Assembly (NCBI RefSeq): GCF_029227915.1
Contig: NC_079875.1
Span: 7,997,001-8,061,000, forward strand
Direction of reading: 5' to 3'
Source of the DNA: Hydractinia symbiolongicarpus
Lineage: Eukaryota; Cnidaria; Hydrozoa; Anthoathecata; Hydractiniidae
DNA: 64,000 nucleotides
The position numbers and the translations under genes are program-made. Every line of letters begins with the position of its first letter. The stretch's first letter is position 1. The notes under the pieces are model-generated. The model was given only the letters and a program-made list of their open reading frames with translations, was not told where the DNA came from and searched no databases. Shown here one piece after another: positions 48,734 through 59,384 of the stretch.

Positions 48734-49183
48734 AATGAAATGCTATTTTCTCCATTTTTCGGATAAAATCCGTAATTAAAAGTAAAATCAGGTTGATCAC
48801 GTCGAAATTTAATAAAATGATTCCCTTTGATGACACAAAGTTGTGTTGTGAGTTTAGAGTTCTAGGGATAGTCCTAACGAAAATTAATATACTATATAGA
48901 ATACATACAAAATAATTCTGCTGTGTTTTCACCCTTGCACTTAAAAAGAGTGTGTTTTGCTTCGTTGTAAAATATAAAGCTGGTTTTGGAAGTGATCAAA
49001 TGATATTAACAAAAGTACTTATGGCATTGTACAAAAGTTTCCTGTTTTCGTGATGCTTTTATAATAGTACTTCCATAGTGTTATAGTAGCATTTGATAAA
49101 GTATACAAGATACTGTCACGTTTCATAACACCCCACTGCTTTCTAATAAAATCTTTTGAGAAAAAAAAAATCTTTGACATACT
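48734..49183. other. Intergenic, no gene seen
   Basis: AT-rich. An 87-codon minus ORF (48932-48669) spans the Mutator end and is not credible. Confidence 0.4.
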
Positions 49184-49465
49184 TTAAGAAGTGAACAAAA
49201 AAAAATTTGTTCCAAAAATGTAATTAAATTCTAACCACCAGTTGGATTTCGTGACACGTTTAATTTTTGTCTTGTTAACTGTTTGAATCAAAACCTTTGA
49301 GAAAATCATTAAATAAACAGTGGCTTTGTTTACAACCCACGAAACTTTAAAACTTGCCTTTTTTCTCTCCAGACGTCCTATAAAAGTTCCTGAAAAAAAT
49401 ATTACGAATAACATAGCGGAAAATATAATTAAACATGCAATGAAACAATAAAACATTTTGAGCAT
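49184..49465 (-). CDS. Small hydrophobic ORF, unidentified
   Basis: Ninety-three codons from an ATG, with a second ATG at codon 4. A strong membrane or signal-anchor segment lies at about 5-28 (FYCFIACLIIFSAMLFVIFF), followed by a basic, Asn/Lys-rich remainder. It is not recognised. It lies just 3' of the decayed DEG/ENaC copy. Composition alone could generate it. Confidence 0.2.
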   Translation of the reverse strand: MLKMFYCFIACLIIFSAMLFVIFFSGTFIGRLERKKASFKVSWVVNKATVYLMIFSKVLIQTVNKTKIKRVTKSNWWLEFNYIFGTNFFLFTS

Positions 49466-49548
49466 TAATTTAAAATCTCAAACATTACAAGACACCTTCA
49501 CCTATTATTGTGGCCCTTTACTTACAGAGTCGTCCAGTTCTTGGACTC

Positions 49549-50631
49549 TCAGTTTCGCCACGCAATATTTTTTGTGTCATTAATATTAAGTTTACCATCG
49601 TTGACCTTATTATGATTAACTATTTCGACCTTATCAAGGCGATTATTAACTATTTTTTCAGCTATTTCATAACAGTACATCATATTTCCATTATGCATAC
49701 TATCGCCAGCTATCTTTTCATCAGCCATCTTCTCACCAGATATCTCCTCGTCAGATATCTTCTCAGTTGGTGTATCATTATCAATTTTACGAGTTTTTTT
49801 AATACAGTTCATCACAAAATAGCCAATAGCCAAGTGTAAACAGTAGACCTGCAACTTCACACAAGGTAATAGCGGAATAACCAGATAAAAATCTAAGAAG
49901 ACCACCAATTTCACAGATAAGGTGTACCCATCTGCAAAAAGATAATACAACGTCTCAGTTTCTTGGATAAGGATTTGAATACCACGATAATGACTGATGT
50001 TATACTCGTGAAATTTAGAACTGTAAGGAGCTTCTATTGAGAGTTTAGCACTTTGATGCAGTCCTTTATTTGTCACTTCAATGTTCAATTTGTCAAGGTT
50101 AAGATTGATACAGTTCCCATGATAAATATCAAAGTAATTCTCAGCAAGATAGGAACAATTTTTGTCCATCCAGTCACATGTGACTCTCATATTGTTAGAG
50201 TAGTTACTTTGAAAAGAATCAAGTCCTATTTTTCGTACTAACGCGTAATGAAGGTACTCCAGACTTCTTAAAGAGTTCTACATGAGCTTTAATTCCTTGT
50301 CGTAAAAACTTTTCGATCATTTTGTCTTTAATTGGGTTCAGATTGCAAATAAGAACCTCAGGAAACTTTAGTGACGTTTCTTTTTGCAAAAACACATTGC
50401 TTGAAGTTTCTTTCTGTAAATACATTTCCGTCAAACGATGAATTTCTACATATAAAACCACATAGCGATTATTAAAACGGCCCACCATAGCCTTGTGATA
50501 ATGCTGTTGTGAATTGTTTTTTGAGAAAATCCGTGAGCTGTCGTGGTGGTTGCAAATGCTGATAAAGCATTTTTTGGACCAGTCTGTGATACATTATTTT
50601 CTTTATTTTTAATTTCACTTCCTACCTCCAT
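49549..50631 (-). pseudogene. DEG/ENaC channel pseudogene
   Basis: Truncated close relative of the intact channel at 52672-54081, same strand. Three lesions are visible against that copy: a 4-base loss in TM1 near 50463, a 10-base loss near 50266, and a loss of about 475 bases joining the mid ectodomain (ADGYTLS, near 49920) directly to the TM2 region, out of frame. The second half of the ectodomain, with most of its cysteines, is therefore missing. Downstream of TM2 the frame runs on for about 70 residues of Asp/Glu/Lys/Ile-rich repeats (DEEISGEKMADEKIAGDS), longer than in the intact gene. Homology begins a few bases before the ATG, right at the likely exon edge of the intact gene. It cannot make a working channel. 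Confidence 0.88.
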
Positions 50632-52480
50632 TCAATTTGAAACTTAACGAATTCCAAAAAAGTAAGGTAAATATGACAAATTATTTTCATGAATTGAGAA
50701 AGTAAAAAATTGTAAAAACTATGTTTTGTGTGCTGCAACCAAAAAAGTAAAGATATTCGCGAAGTAGCAAGCTGTTACTACCACGGAGATTTACTTCCTA
50801 TAGTTGGTAGCCACTGTCCATTACCCTATCTACAGAATAATTTGCATCACGATAATTTAACTCAAGACATTTTTTTTCCGAGAAAAAATAGCAATAAATT
50901 TTTTTTGGAAAGAATTTTTTTGCCTTAAAACGGCAAAAATTGCCTTGCGAACGTTATTTTTCACAAAACAAGGGAATATAAAAACATTTTGGGAGGTTAA
51001 CTACTGCGTTTAGGCATGTCTCCAATAATTTTGCGACAATAATTATTTGAATTCATGCACAAAACAATGCCAGACACAAAGTAGTTAGTTATAATATTTA
51101 GCATGTCTATCTACCACTATATCTTAATAAGGATATCACCTTATTAACAAGTTTAATTGTTTTATATGTAACGGAAAGTTTTTTTAGAGGCTGGGGAAAT
51201 ACATAAATTTTTTATCATAACCTTTTTATCTGTGTTGCATTGTCATTCATCGCATCACTTATGATAAAAATATTATTGATTTCTTTGAGTAAAACAATTC
51301 TTGTGTTTTTTCTTGAAATTGACTTTGTGGAGCGTTTTCTTAAATAGCTTTATAGCCTATGTAAATCTATATAGATTGTAATCTCAATAGATTTATATTC
51401 TACGTAATGATTTCGTTTGTCATTTGCTTTTTATTAATGCAAAGCAAAGCACCAACTACAATTCCTTCTCACAGTACAAAAGTAATACAGTTCGAAAGGT
51501 GTGGGTGTCATGGTTTTCTTGGTGTATCTTTCTTCTACCAAACATCTTTTATAGTAGAATGGATAAAGATTTTTGTATGTCTGCATGTCGTATCACAATT
51601 AGTCTTTCTTCCCACAAATTTTTAACTTAACTCAAAATTTTCAATATTTAGTAGAACAGAAAAAAAGTGAAAAAGCATTGATCAATTTTTCAGTGCAATG
51701 AAATATGAAACTTGAAACGTGGTTCACACTAGTTATTGAACTTTAACTTACTAAGAACATTAATGAGTTACTATTTTTGTTTTGTGTTCTAAGCAGTTAT
51801 TCATATTCATTTAAAACAGCCAATAGCTTAAGCAGTAGATTAAGAGTGTGCTGATAATCACAAACTGCAAATCAAAATCGTGACTGCGGCTCTGTGTAAA
51901 ATGTCTGAAAATAATTTTTTATCATACTGTTGTACCTCTTGATTCCAAGCGATATTTTTTTTTCATTTTATGTTTTTCGTTTTGAATGTTGGCCAAAAAT
52001 TTTTGCTTTATTTGTTTCTTTCCCTGGATTATAACATCGGTATAGCTACAGAAAAAATATTTTTATACTGCCTGCTGCTTTTCGCTTAATACATCATGAA
52101 AGGTTTGATTATTTACTCACCGATGCAAAGATCAACTTTGTCCTTATGCCTGCTCTAGACTTTACTGAGAAAAAAAAAATGATAATATGCTGTTGCCGAT
52201 GCTACAATTGCGACTATTTTAATGGGAAATTCATTTGCTGAACAGATGTCCAAGCATCTCTTTTTAAGATATATGAACCTATATTTTTTATTAGCAGTGA
52301 AAATATTTTCTAATAAGATATTTTAGAAAATGGAAAATCTTAGAAAAATAGAAGAATAAGTAATTTTTGAAAAAAATCTTTTTACACACCAACGAAATCA
52401 ACTAAATTTTGCATTTTGTCCCCAGCACGAGTAAAGTAAGATTAAAAATAAACAATACACAAATAATATAAACAAACATG
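50632..52480. other. Spacer between DEG/ENaC copies
   Basis: Short ORFs at 50728-50928 and 51407-51630 are unrecognised. No repeat boundary was identified. Confidence 0.4.
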
Positions 52481-52486
52481 TTTATT
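52481..52486 (-). terminator. Candidate polyadenylation signal of DEG/ENaC gene
   Basis: TTTATT on the plus strand, AATAAA on the minus strand, about 190 bases beyond the channel stop. The position is reasonable, but the hexamer is frequent in AT-rich DNA. Confidence 0.3.
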
Positions 52487-52671
52487 ATAACGTACAAAAA
52501 GCCTTACTAATTTACGTTTTAACACACTAACGTTTACCTATCGTTGTGTCCTATATTTACAGACTTACTCAGTTTGGGAAACACATTCATTATTATACAA
52601 TGATATATTTCTAGGGATTGCCCTTTTCTTTCGCACTTGTGCTGTTGTGGTCACAATTATTCACATTGTTT

Positions 52672-54081
52672 TTATTCACACTCATCAGGTATCTTCTCAT
52701 CAGGCATACTCTCATCAGGTATCTTCTCAGTTTGCATATTATTACTAGTTTTACGAGTTTTTCTATTACAATTAACCGCACAATAACCACAAAGAGTAAA
52801 CAGTAGACCTGCAACTTCACACAAGGTAATAGCGGAATAACCAGATAACAAACCAAGAAGACCACCAATTTCACAGATATAATGCAAGAGACCAAATTTT
52901 TGAGTTTCTTCCCAAATTTCTGTCCTCATATCTCGGTAGAAAATTTGTAAATTTACAATGTCCATCGAATTGCTTGATTGATAATCATTAGCTATGTAAC
53001 TTGATATGTCGAGATTGTAATTTGTTTCATAACAGGGCGGAGTACATTGATGAAGGCATTTTGCGTCATAGTTGACATTATGTATGCATGTATTGTTTAT
53101 TTTGCAAAGAAGACTTGCATTTACCAATAAAATTTCCGCCGTCTTCGAACAACCGCACTGTTTAACTTCATCATCTATGGTGCAAAGTTCTTGACAAAAA
53201 AATTTATCGTGAAAAAACAATGATTCCGGAAGTTCAAAACTGAATGATTTTTCTTTTACCCAGCTTTCTTTCATGCAAGTGTTGTTACCGAAACGATCGA
53301 TTCTTTTAATAAGGCTTTTCTTTAAGGCGATATTGTGTCTAAATCCAGCCGATAAGGTGTACCCATCTGCAAAAGGATAATACAACGTCTCAGTTTCTTG
53401 GATAAGGATTTGAATACCACGAAAATGACTGATGTTATACTCGTGAAATTTAGAACTGTAGGGAGCTTCTATTGAGAGTTTAGCACTTTGATGCAGTCCT
53501 TTATTTGTCACTTCAATGTTCAATTTGTCAAGGTTAAGATTGATACAGTTGCCATGATAAATATCAAAGTAATTCTCAGCAAGGTAGGAACAATTTTTGC
53601 CCATCCAGTCACATCTGACTCTCATATTGTTAGAGTAGTTACTTTGAAAAGAATCAAGTCCTATTTTTCGCACTAACGCGTAATGAAGGTACTCCAGACT
53701 TGACCAATTCTTCTTAAAGAGTTCTACATGAGCTTCATTTCCTTGTCGTAAAAACTTTTCGATCATTTTGTCTTTAATTGGGTTCAGATTGCAAATAAGA
53801 ACCTCAGGAAACTTTAGTGACTTTTCTTCTTGCAAAAACACCTTGCTTGAAGTTTCTTTCTGTAAATACATTTCCGTCAAACGATGAATTTCTACACATA
53901 AAATCACGTAGCAAGCGATTATTAAAACGGCCCAACATAGCCTTGTGATAATGCTGTTGTGAATTGTTATTTGAGAAAATCCGTGAGCTGTCGTGGTGGT
54001 TGCAAATGATGATAAAGCATTTTTAGGACCAGTCTGTGATACATTTTTTTCTTTATTTATATTTTCACTTTCTGTCTCCAT
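52672..54081 (-). CDS. DEG/ENaC family sodium channel subunit (HyNaC/ASIC-like)
   Basis: Trimeric cation-channel subunit of the plasma membrane; hydrozoan relatives are gated by neuropeptides (family knowledge). 469 residues on one exon. The N-terminal gating His-Gly motif is at 33-34 (TTTTAHGFSQ), TM1 is about 45-66, and the post-TM1 signature FPEVLICNLNPI follows. The ectodomain has many cysteines, including CTIDDEVKQCGCS and CLHQCTPPCYETNY. TM2 includes GGLLGLLSGYSAITL, with the G-x-S filter at 414-416. The tail ends in Lys/Asp/Glu repeats (TEKIPDES, PDEKIPDE). The length is typical of the family. An acceptor-like CTGTGCAG lies 18 bases before the ATG and an in-frame TGA directly precedes it, so the start is firm and a 5' non-coding exon is likely. 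The adjacent pseudogene shows that the locus duplicated. Confidence 0.93.
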   Translation of the reverse strand: METESENINKEKNVSQTGPKNALSSFATTTTAHGFSQITIHNSIITRLCWAVLIIACYVILCVEIHRLTEMYLQKETSSKVFLQEEKSLKFPEVLICNLNPIKDKMIEKFLRQGNEAHVELFKKNWSSLEYLHYALVRKIGLDSFQSNYSNNMRVRCDWMGKNCSYLAENYFDIYHGNCINLNLDKLNIEVTNKGLHQSAKLSIEAPYSSKFHEYNISHFRGIQILIQETETLYYPFADGYTLSAGFRHNIALKKSLIKRIDRFGNNTCMKESWVKEKSFSFELPESLFFHDKFFCQELCTIDDEVKQCGCSKTAEILLVNASLLCKINNTCIHNVNYDAKCLHQCTPPCYETNYNLDISSYIANDYQSSNSMDIVNLQIFYRDMRTEIWEETQKFGLLHYICEIGGLLGLLSGYSAITLCEVAGLLFTLCGYCAVNCNRKTRKTSNNMQTEKIPDESMPDEKIPDECE

Positions 54082-54226
54082 TCAATTTGAAACTTAATCC
54101 TGCACAGTAATACTAAAAGAATTTTTTTTTTAATACATCTTTACATTTCGAAATCTAAACTTCACAATGCAAAATATTTTCTGAACGAACTTTAGTTTTT
54201 TAGGTTTGTTAATTATTTATGTTTAC

Positions 54227-54354
54227 CTGCGGTTCAGTTTTGTGGCGTATAGTATATATTGACTCTTCATCTGAATCTAGGAAAGTTGAATTCTCTAGTA
54301 ATCGTGTTCCAGCACTCCATGGCCACACTTTTTTGTTCTTCCTCCAAAACAAAT
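54227..54354 (-). other. Candidate exon upstream of the DEG/ENaC gene
   Basis: 128 bases bounded by TTTAG at the left of the minus-strand sequence and CAG/GTAAAC at the right, giving a consensus-like exon about 130 bases upstream of the channel exon's acceptor. It is open in one frame (LFWRKNKKVWPWSAGTRL, then an acidic SDEES stretch, ending KTEPQ). Joined to the channel exon, that frame stops within two codons (GAT TAA), before the channel's ATG. It may be a 5' UTR exon with a chance or upstream ORF, or an exon of an unrelated gene. The family is not recognised. Confidence 0.35.
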
Positions 54355-57300
54355 CTAAATCCTTTTAACATTAAAATTTGTTAACAAAGTTTAACATCAA
54401 AATAGTTCATCAGAGAAAAGTCTCAATTTTTTCAAGTTTTAATAATTCAGAATAAAAAGGTCTATATTAATACAGAAATTTATAAAAGGACATAATGCAC
54501 AACTTAGGACATAACTTTGTTCAAGAAATTCGTATTTTAATATCTATGTTTTGTTTTGTAATTTTTCTTTAAATTCAATTGATAAAGTTTCTTCCTTAAT
54601 ATTTAACATGTTTTTTTCATTAATTTGTTATTTTGGAGCAAAAAGCCACGTACAATTCTATCAAAAATAAGAAAAGTAAAACTATGCACCCAAGCCCCCG
54701 CTCCCCTACTAGGTTGGTAAAAAAAGACACCATGATTTTTGTGTGACTTCTAACGGAATAAAAAATGAAAGAACTTTATTTAACCGGAATTTTCACAAAT
54801 AATAAGTATGTTTATGTCTCTCGAATAAAATTAACAAAACTGATAAAAAACAAAGGCTATCTAAGCGAACCTACGACGTGCTACTCGAATAACAGTAAAC
54901 CGAGACACTGAACAAGTTTGATATCTTATTAAAGCCTTGGCGAATATTTTTTTGATCAACAGTCTTCAGTTAAGTTTCATTTTATCTAAACTGTTTAACA
55001 TTTTAACATTTTAAAAAAAACAAATATATTCCAATAAAATCATCTGCAATAAACAAAGCGTTTTAAATTGTTCCAAATTGTGATTATTTTCGTTTATTTA
55101 ATTCTATTGTTATGTGGAAAAAAAAAGAAAAAAAAGAAAAAGAGCTAGCAATGTATATAAAGAGGGCAACATTTAGAAATTAGAATATTAGTCCCGTTTA
55201 TTGCACTTTGATTGCTATGAATGTTTAATTAAACTTAAGGCTTTTTACACTAAGAAATGTACTGTCGTAATAATTTAAAAAGTTAAATAACTTGACTAAC
55301 CATAAATATATAATCTCTTTTATTGATATCTCTATCGACTAACATTTGACTTTTATATATTAGGGTCAGCTTTGAGCCTGAGGGAGCAATGGATGATTAT
55401 CTAACAGCTTCAGATGATGAAATCGTCGTCTGAAGAGTAATAGCTAAGCTTCGTACTGACAAAAAGATTAAACTTTTTGTTTTGTTTTTAATGTCGATTT
55501 ACAATCACCAGATTTGTATCTACAAGTGCTATATTCATCGATTAAAAACTTTACTTCCAAAGTTTGCTTTTAACTTTTTATTATAACTATATTTTTGGTT
55601 AAAATTATTAAGTAGCTATGACTGAAAGCGTGGAAGCTTCATTACTCCACAACTGCCATGTTTCTGTTACTTCTATAGATGTCAAGCGCGTGCTACTACG
55701 GACTTATCCACGCAGAGTAGAATTGAGCCTGCAATTTGTAAAAAAAAATACTGATAATGGCGGCAGAAGTAGTCCGTACATTTTAAGGAACACAATGTAA
55801 TCAAATAAAACCAATGTCATTAAAATATCGGCAAGTAAAATACATTAAGTTTAAAATTTGTGTGAATCTAACGGTCTAAGCAATGACTTGTTGAGACAAA
55901 TTTCGAATTTTGGCTCAACATATTTGCCCAAAATTGTAGCTAAGGTTAAATAAAGGATATAGCATTGCATCTTGGATATATTCTTCGTGAAGCCTTACCT
56001 GTTATTGGTAACCAACATTTATGCATCAATTTTAAAAAGATGCGCTTGCATATACAAAATTTAAGATCCTTATTTAGTTAACAAATGAGCGAATAAACCT
56101 TTTAACGCTGTCCATCTTTTTTCTGTCGTAGGCAGTAAAAAACTTTGTGAGTTAAAATCGATTCAATTAGACGGACAAGTTGTGGTATGTCATCATTTTA
56201 TATTGCATAAACCATATAATAAAAATCCTAAGCGCGGGGGAAGGTGAAACGGCTTAAGCTCTGTTCATAATCTGCTTGGCAGGAATATACTATTTCATAA
56301 AGAAATTGATCGACGTTAATAAAAATTTTCTATTCACCCATTTCTTTATGACGTTGCTAACGTTTTTAAAACACTTGTTTTTACCAGACCATTATAAGTT
56401 AAAAAAATTGTTTTTCGCGTGAATTTTGTTAGCAATCGAATTTTGTTACCTTCTAAAAATTAATATTAAGCAAGAAATCGGGAACAAAGCATCTCAGCGC
56501 ACGTTCGACGATTAACAGTATTATCAATGTAGATATCAATGGGAAAACATTCCGCTAATGCATTCCTTTTATGCTCTTAAATTCTGTAACGTGAGCGATT
56601 ATTTACATAAATGAAAATAATCAAAATAGTCAAAAAATTTCTAAGGATAATTAGATTATTTCAAAATAAGTTAAGGAATAAGTTAGGAATAAAAAGGAAG
56701 CTCTGAGTTAAACAGAGGCAGGACTAAATTTGGCGAGGTTTCTGATCACTTTAAAATCTTATTTTTCATTATTATCACTCAAGACAGGTGTTTTATTTCA
56801 AACTAAAATACGTGCTCGTTGTTCAAAAACAGTAAAAAGTAAAACTCTATACACATTATGAAAATCAAATTGATTTTTAAAAATACAGTATAGCTATGTC
56901 TTATCTTCACTTTGCTGCCCTTTTTAAATTTGATAGCACAGTTGTTTCAAGCTAACACCATATAACATTAAACACTATTAAAAGTGAAGAAAAGAACACA
57001 GCTAAATGATGAGGTCCTCCCCCACTCCGCATCACATTCTATCGACACCGCATACAGGAAAATGATTCGAATTGTGGATCAAGTGTAATGCACACTTCAA
57101 ATCCCCTTACTACCGCCGAGACGAAAGAGCAAATCCACAAGTCACACTACTTACGGCGTAGATTTTTGCTTCGCGGATGATATTTAGAAGCGCTGGGCAC
57201 TGTTCCTAAATGGAATTTCAAAAAAATAACAAAAGTTCTCCCATAGAAACATGCGAACTTCTAGCCCTATTATCTTTGTGCTTTAATGGAGAAAGTGATT

Positions 57301-57653
57301 TCGTCGTAGAAATCACTTAACCCAGTATAAATGGGATCATAATTGCTCTTAACATTCTTTGGTATATATGGTAAAAAAGATCAAAAAGCACAAGCAAAAA
57401 AAAAACACATAATAAAATTCACACTCGTGTTGCCTTAGTTTTAAAAACATCAAGGTTTTCCAAAGTTTATTTTTTCTTATACCTCTGTTCTTATACAGAA
57501 TGGTATAATGTATTTATAACGAAGAATTTGTCTATGACCAAGCATAGTCACAAGAAAAAAAGATAGTCTAGTTGCGTGGACCGTCGGCATTGTTTACGCG
57601 AACTATCCTCAATCAGCCTGGGACGGCCCGCTCATCCTGCACAGAAGTTCAAA
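54355..57653. other. Intergenic, no confident gene
   Basis: AT-rich. A 60-codon ORF with ATG (55618-55800) and a splice-bounded plus-strand candidate (55364-55433) were examined and neither is convincing. Confidence 0.4.
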
Positions 57654-58862
57654 ATGGCGGCGCATGCAGGAGGAGACTACCTTGCAGGCGAAGATCTTGA
57701 TGATTTATTTGAGTTACTTGAAGGCGGTTTTCTTGATGAAGATGTGGATTTTATTGTGGAATTAGATGCTGTGATAACGGAAGTGGAAGCTTACGAAGAA
57801 GTTGGGTATCCTTGTCAGGATTGTGATAAAATTTGTAAATCACAACGTGGCCTGACTAGACATCGCAATGTCAAACACACTACTGAAGTTACTCCTGAAA
57901 TATCGACGAATGCTGGTCCTTCATTACCAAAACTTACTAAAGAAGAACAAATTTTGAAAAAGCTACACCCTTTGAAGTTGAAAGTACTTATCACGAAGAG
58001 TGCTGAGATATGCCTTGGTGATCAATGTTTACCCAAAGCAACCAGGGAAGTGTTTCGTGATTTCAAAGTTTCTAATGATGATGCGGTCAAACTTTGGGAA
58101 AAACTGAAGCCAATCATTGGAAAGTATAACGGTGATGCAGAAGATTTTTATGCAAACTTTTATGGTCTATTGAAAGATAACTTGCTTCTATCAAAATTTG
58201 AGGACACTACTTTGAGCAATATTATTCTAACAGAACTTGCAAATCATGTTTTAATTCATCTTTCGGGTAATGATAAAGTTGTCGATTCTGTAACTGAAGC
58301 TGTAACACCTATCTCGGAGAATGAACAAAAAAGCCTGCAATATGTGGCTGGATTTATCGTTCACAAGCTTTATACAAAATTCCGTTTTTCGAAAAAGTCT
58401 CAACAAAGTGAATTCAACAAACAGGCTGTATCAATCCTACAAGCATGCAAAGTTGACTGTGATGATTCACAGACATTGATCAATATACGCGACCGTGGTG
58501 GCTTGTGGAGAGTGAACAAACAAATACAAGAACTTTTTCGAGAATGTGAAAAAATGTTTCGGTTGAAAACTTCAAATTTCAGCACAACACTAAATTGTCA
58601 AGACCTTGTTAAAAATATGCTCAAAAACTGTCCTGTACTTTCCAATTTCAAAAGTGTCTGTTATACCATTGATCCACAAGTCAGTAAAGAAGTCAGTATG
58701 AATCTTCTGGAACACATGCTTACTATGTTTACAAGAGTTCGCAGCTTTTCCTATGCTAGAGACATACGTGAAAAACATAAGGCTGCTAAAAAACTTGCAA
58801 AGAAAAGATCATTGAGAACTGAAATTAAAAAAGCCAGTAGCAGCAAAGACATGGGTCACTGA
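57654..58862 (+). CDS. C2H2 zinc-finger protein, transposon-associated (convergent to P-element transposase)
   Basis: 402 residues from the ATG at 57654, chosen for its strong AAAATGGCG context; upstream in-frame codons have no ATG. The N-terminus is acidic (about 13-49). A single classical finger follows: C54-x2-C57-x12-H70-x4-H75. The rest is helical and polar, with LQYVAGFIVHKLYTKF, a RGGLWRVN block and a Lys-rich end. The Y-V-A-G-F-(I/V)-x-x-K-L phrase recalls a C-terminal motif of P-element/THAP9-type transposases (from memory). It is an intact frame in a region whose convergent neighbour, 500-650 bases away, is a P-type transposase. It is probably an accessory ORF of the same mobile element, or a relative of one. 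It could also be a domesticated host gene. Function unknown. Confidence 0.7.
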   Translation: MAAHAGGDYLAGEDLDDLFELLEGGFLDEDVDFIVELDAVITEVEAYEEVGYPCQDCDKICKSQRGLTRHRNVKHTTEVTPEISTNAGPSLPKLTKEEQILKKLHPLKLKVLITKSAEICLGDQCLPKATREVFRDFKVSNDDAVKLWEKLKPIIGKYNGDAEDFYANFYGLLKDNLLLSKFEDTTLSNIILTELANHVLIHLSGNDKVVDSVTEAVTPISENEQKSLQYVAGFIVHKLYTKFRFSKKSQQSEFNKQAVSILQACKVDCDDSQTLINIRDRGGLWRVNKQIQELFRECEKMFRLKTSNFSTTLNCQDLVKNMLKNCPVLSNFKSVCYTIDPQVSKEVSMNLLEHMLTMFTRVRSFSYARDIREKHKAAKKLAKKRSLRTEIKKASSSKDMGH

Positions 58863-58903
58863 TTCATCTAGTTCCGGGCATGAACTATAAAATCTGCCAC
58901 AAT

Positions 58904-59365
58904 GGCTATTTTTATAGCCACACATGTGATAAGAAAACATTACACATGGCTAAAAATCACAATAAAAATTCATTCTTTTTTTTTTTTTTTTCTGGTTGAA
59001 CTTCAGACAAAAATCAGGATCCCTCACAGTACGATTTAGAGGTGCCGTGTGAGAAATCCTGTTACTTCATTTACGGTCAATTTAAGATATCAGGATTCCT
59101 CTGATTTTCCTGTAAATATATGCGTGAGTAATTCTGACGCGTTTTGAAAAAGTGACAACATTGCAATTTTTCCATAGCTAATAGCTTTCACAAAATAATA
59201 GATAGATGGGACATAGAAAAAATAAGCATACATACTCATCCAATAACCATCTCCTAAAGTGATCCAATGATAGAACAAAGCATCTTCAGTCCCACAATAT
59301 AAAGAGAACTAGATAAAATTGCCAATTAATAACATTTTTTCAAATGTGTGGCTATAAAAATAGCC
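58904..59365. repeat. 22-bp inverted repeats between convergent ORFs
   Basis: GGCTATTTTTATAGCCACAC plus AT at 58904-58925 is repeated exactly in inverse orientation at 59344-59365. Within each arm, GGCTATNNNNATAGCC is itself a palindrome. The pair encloses the 3' ends' spacer, including a poly-T run at 58977-58993. It may be a 460-bp non-autonomous insertion or paired 3'-end structures of the convergent genes. Confidence 0.75.
58961..58966 (+). terminator. Candidate polyadenylation signal of the C2H2 gene
   Basis: AATAAA about 100 bases beyond the stop at 58862, followed at once by a T-rich tract, the usual order of cleavage signals. Confidence 0.5.
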
Positions 59366-59384
59366 GTTTTGTTGTGTGCTTCAT

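Noticed and set aside
55364-55433. Splice-bounded terminal exon encoding an acidic tail (AMDDYLTASDDEIVV)
   Set aside because: There is an acceptor-like TTAG and a stop, but the exon is very short and no upstream plus-strand exon or family match was found.
55618-55800. 60-codon ORF with ATG
   Set aside because: No domain, no hydrophobic pattern and no context; the length is expected by chance.
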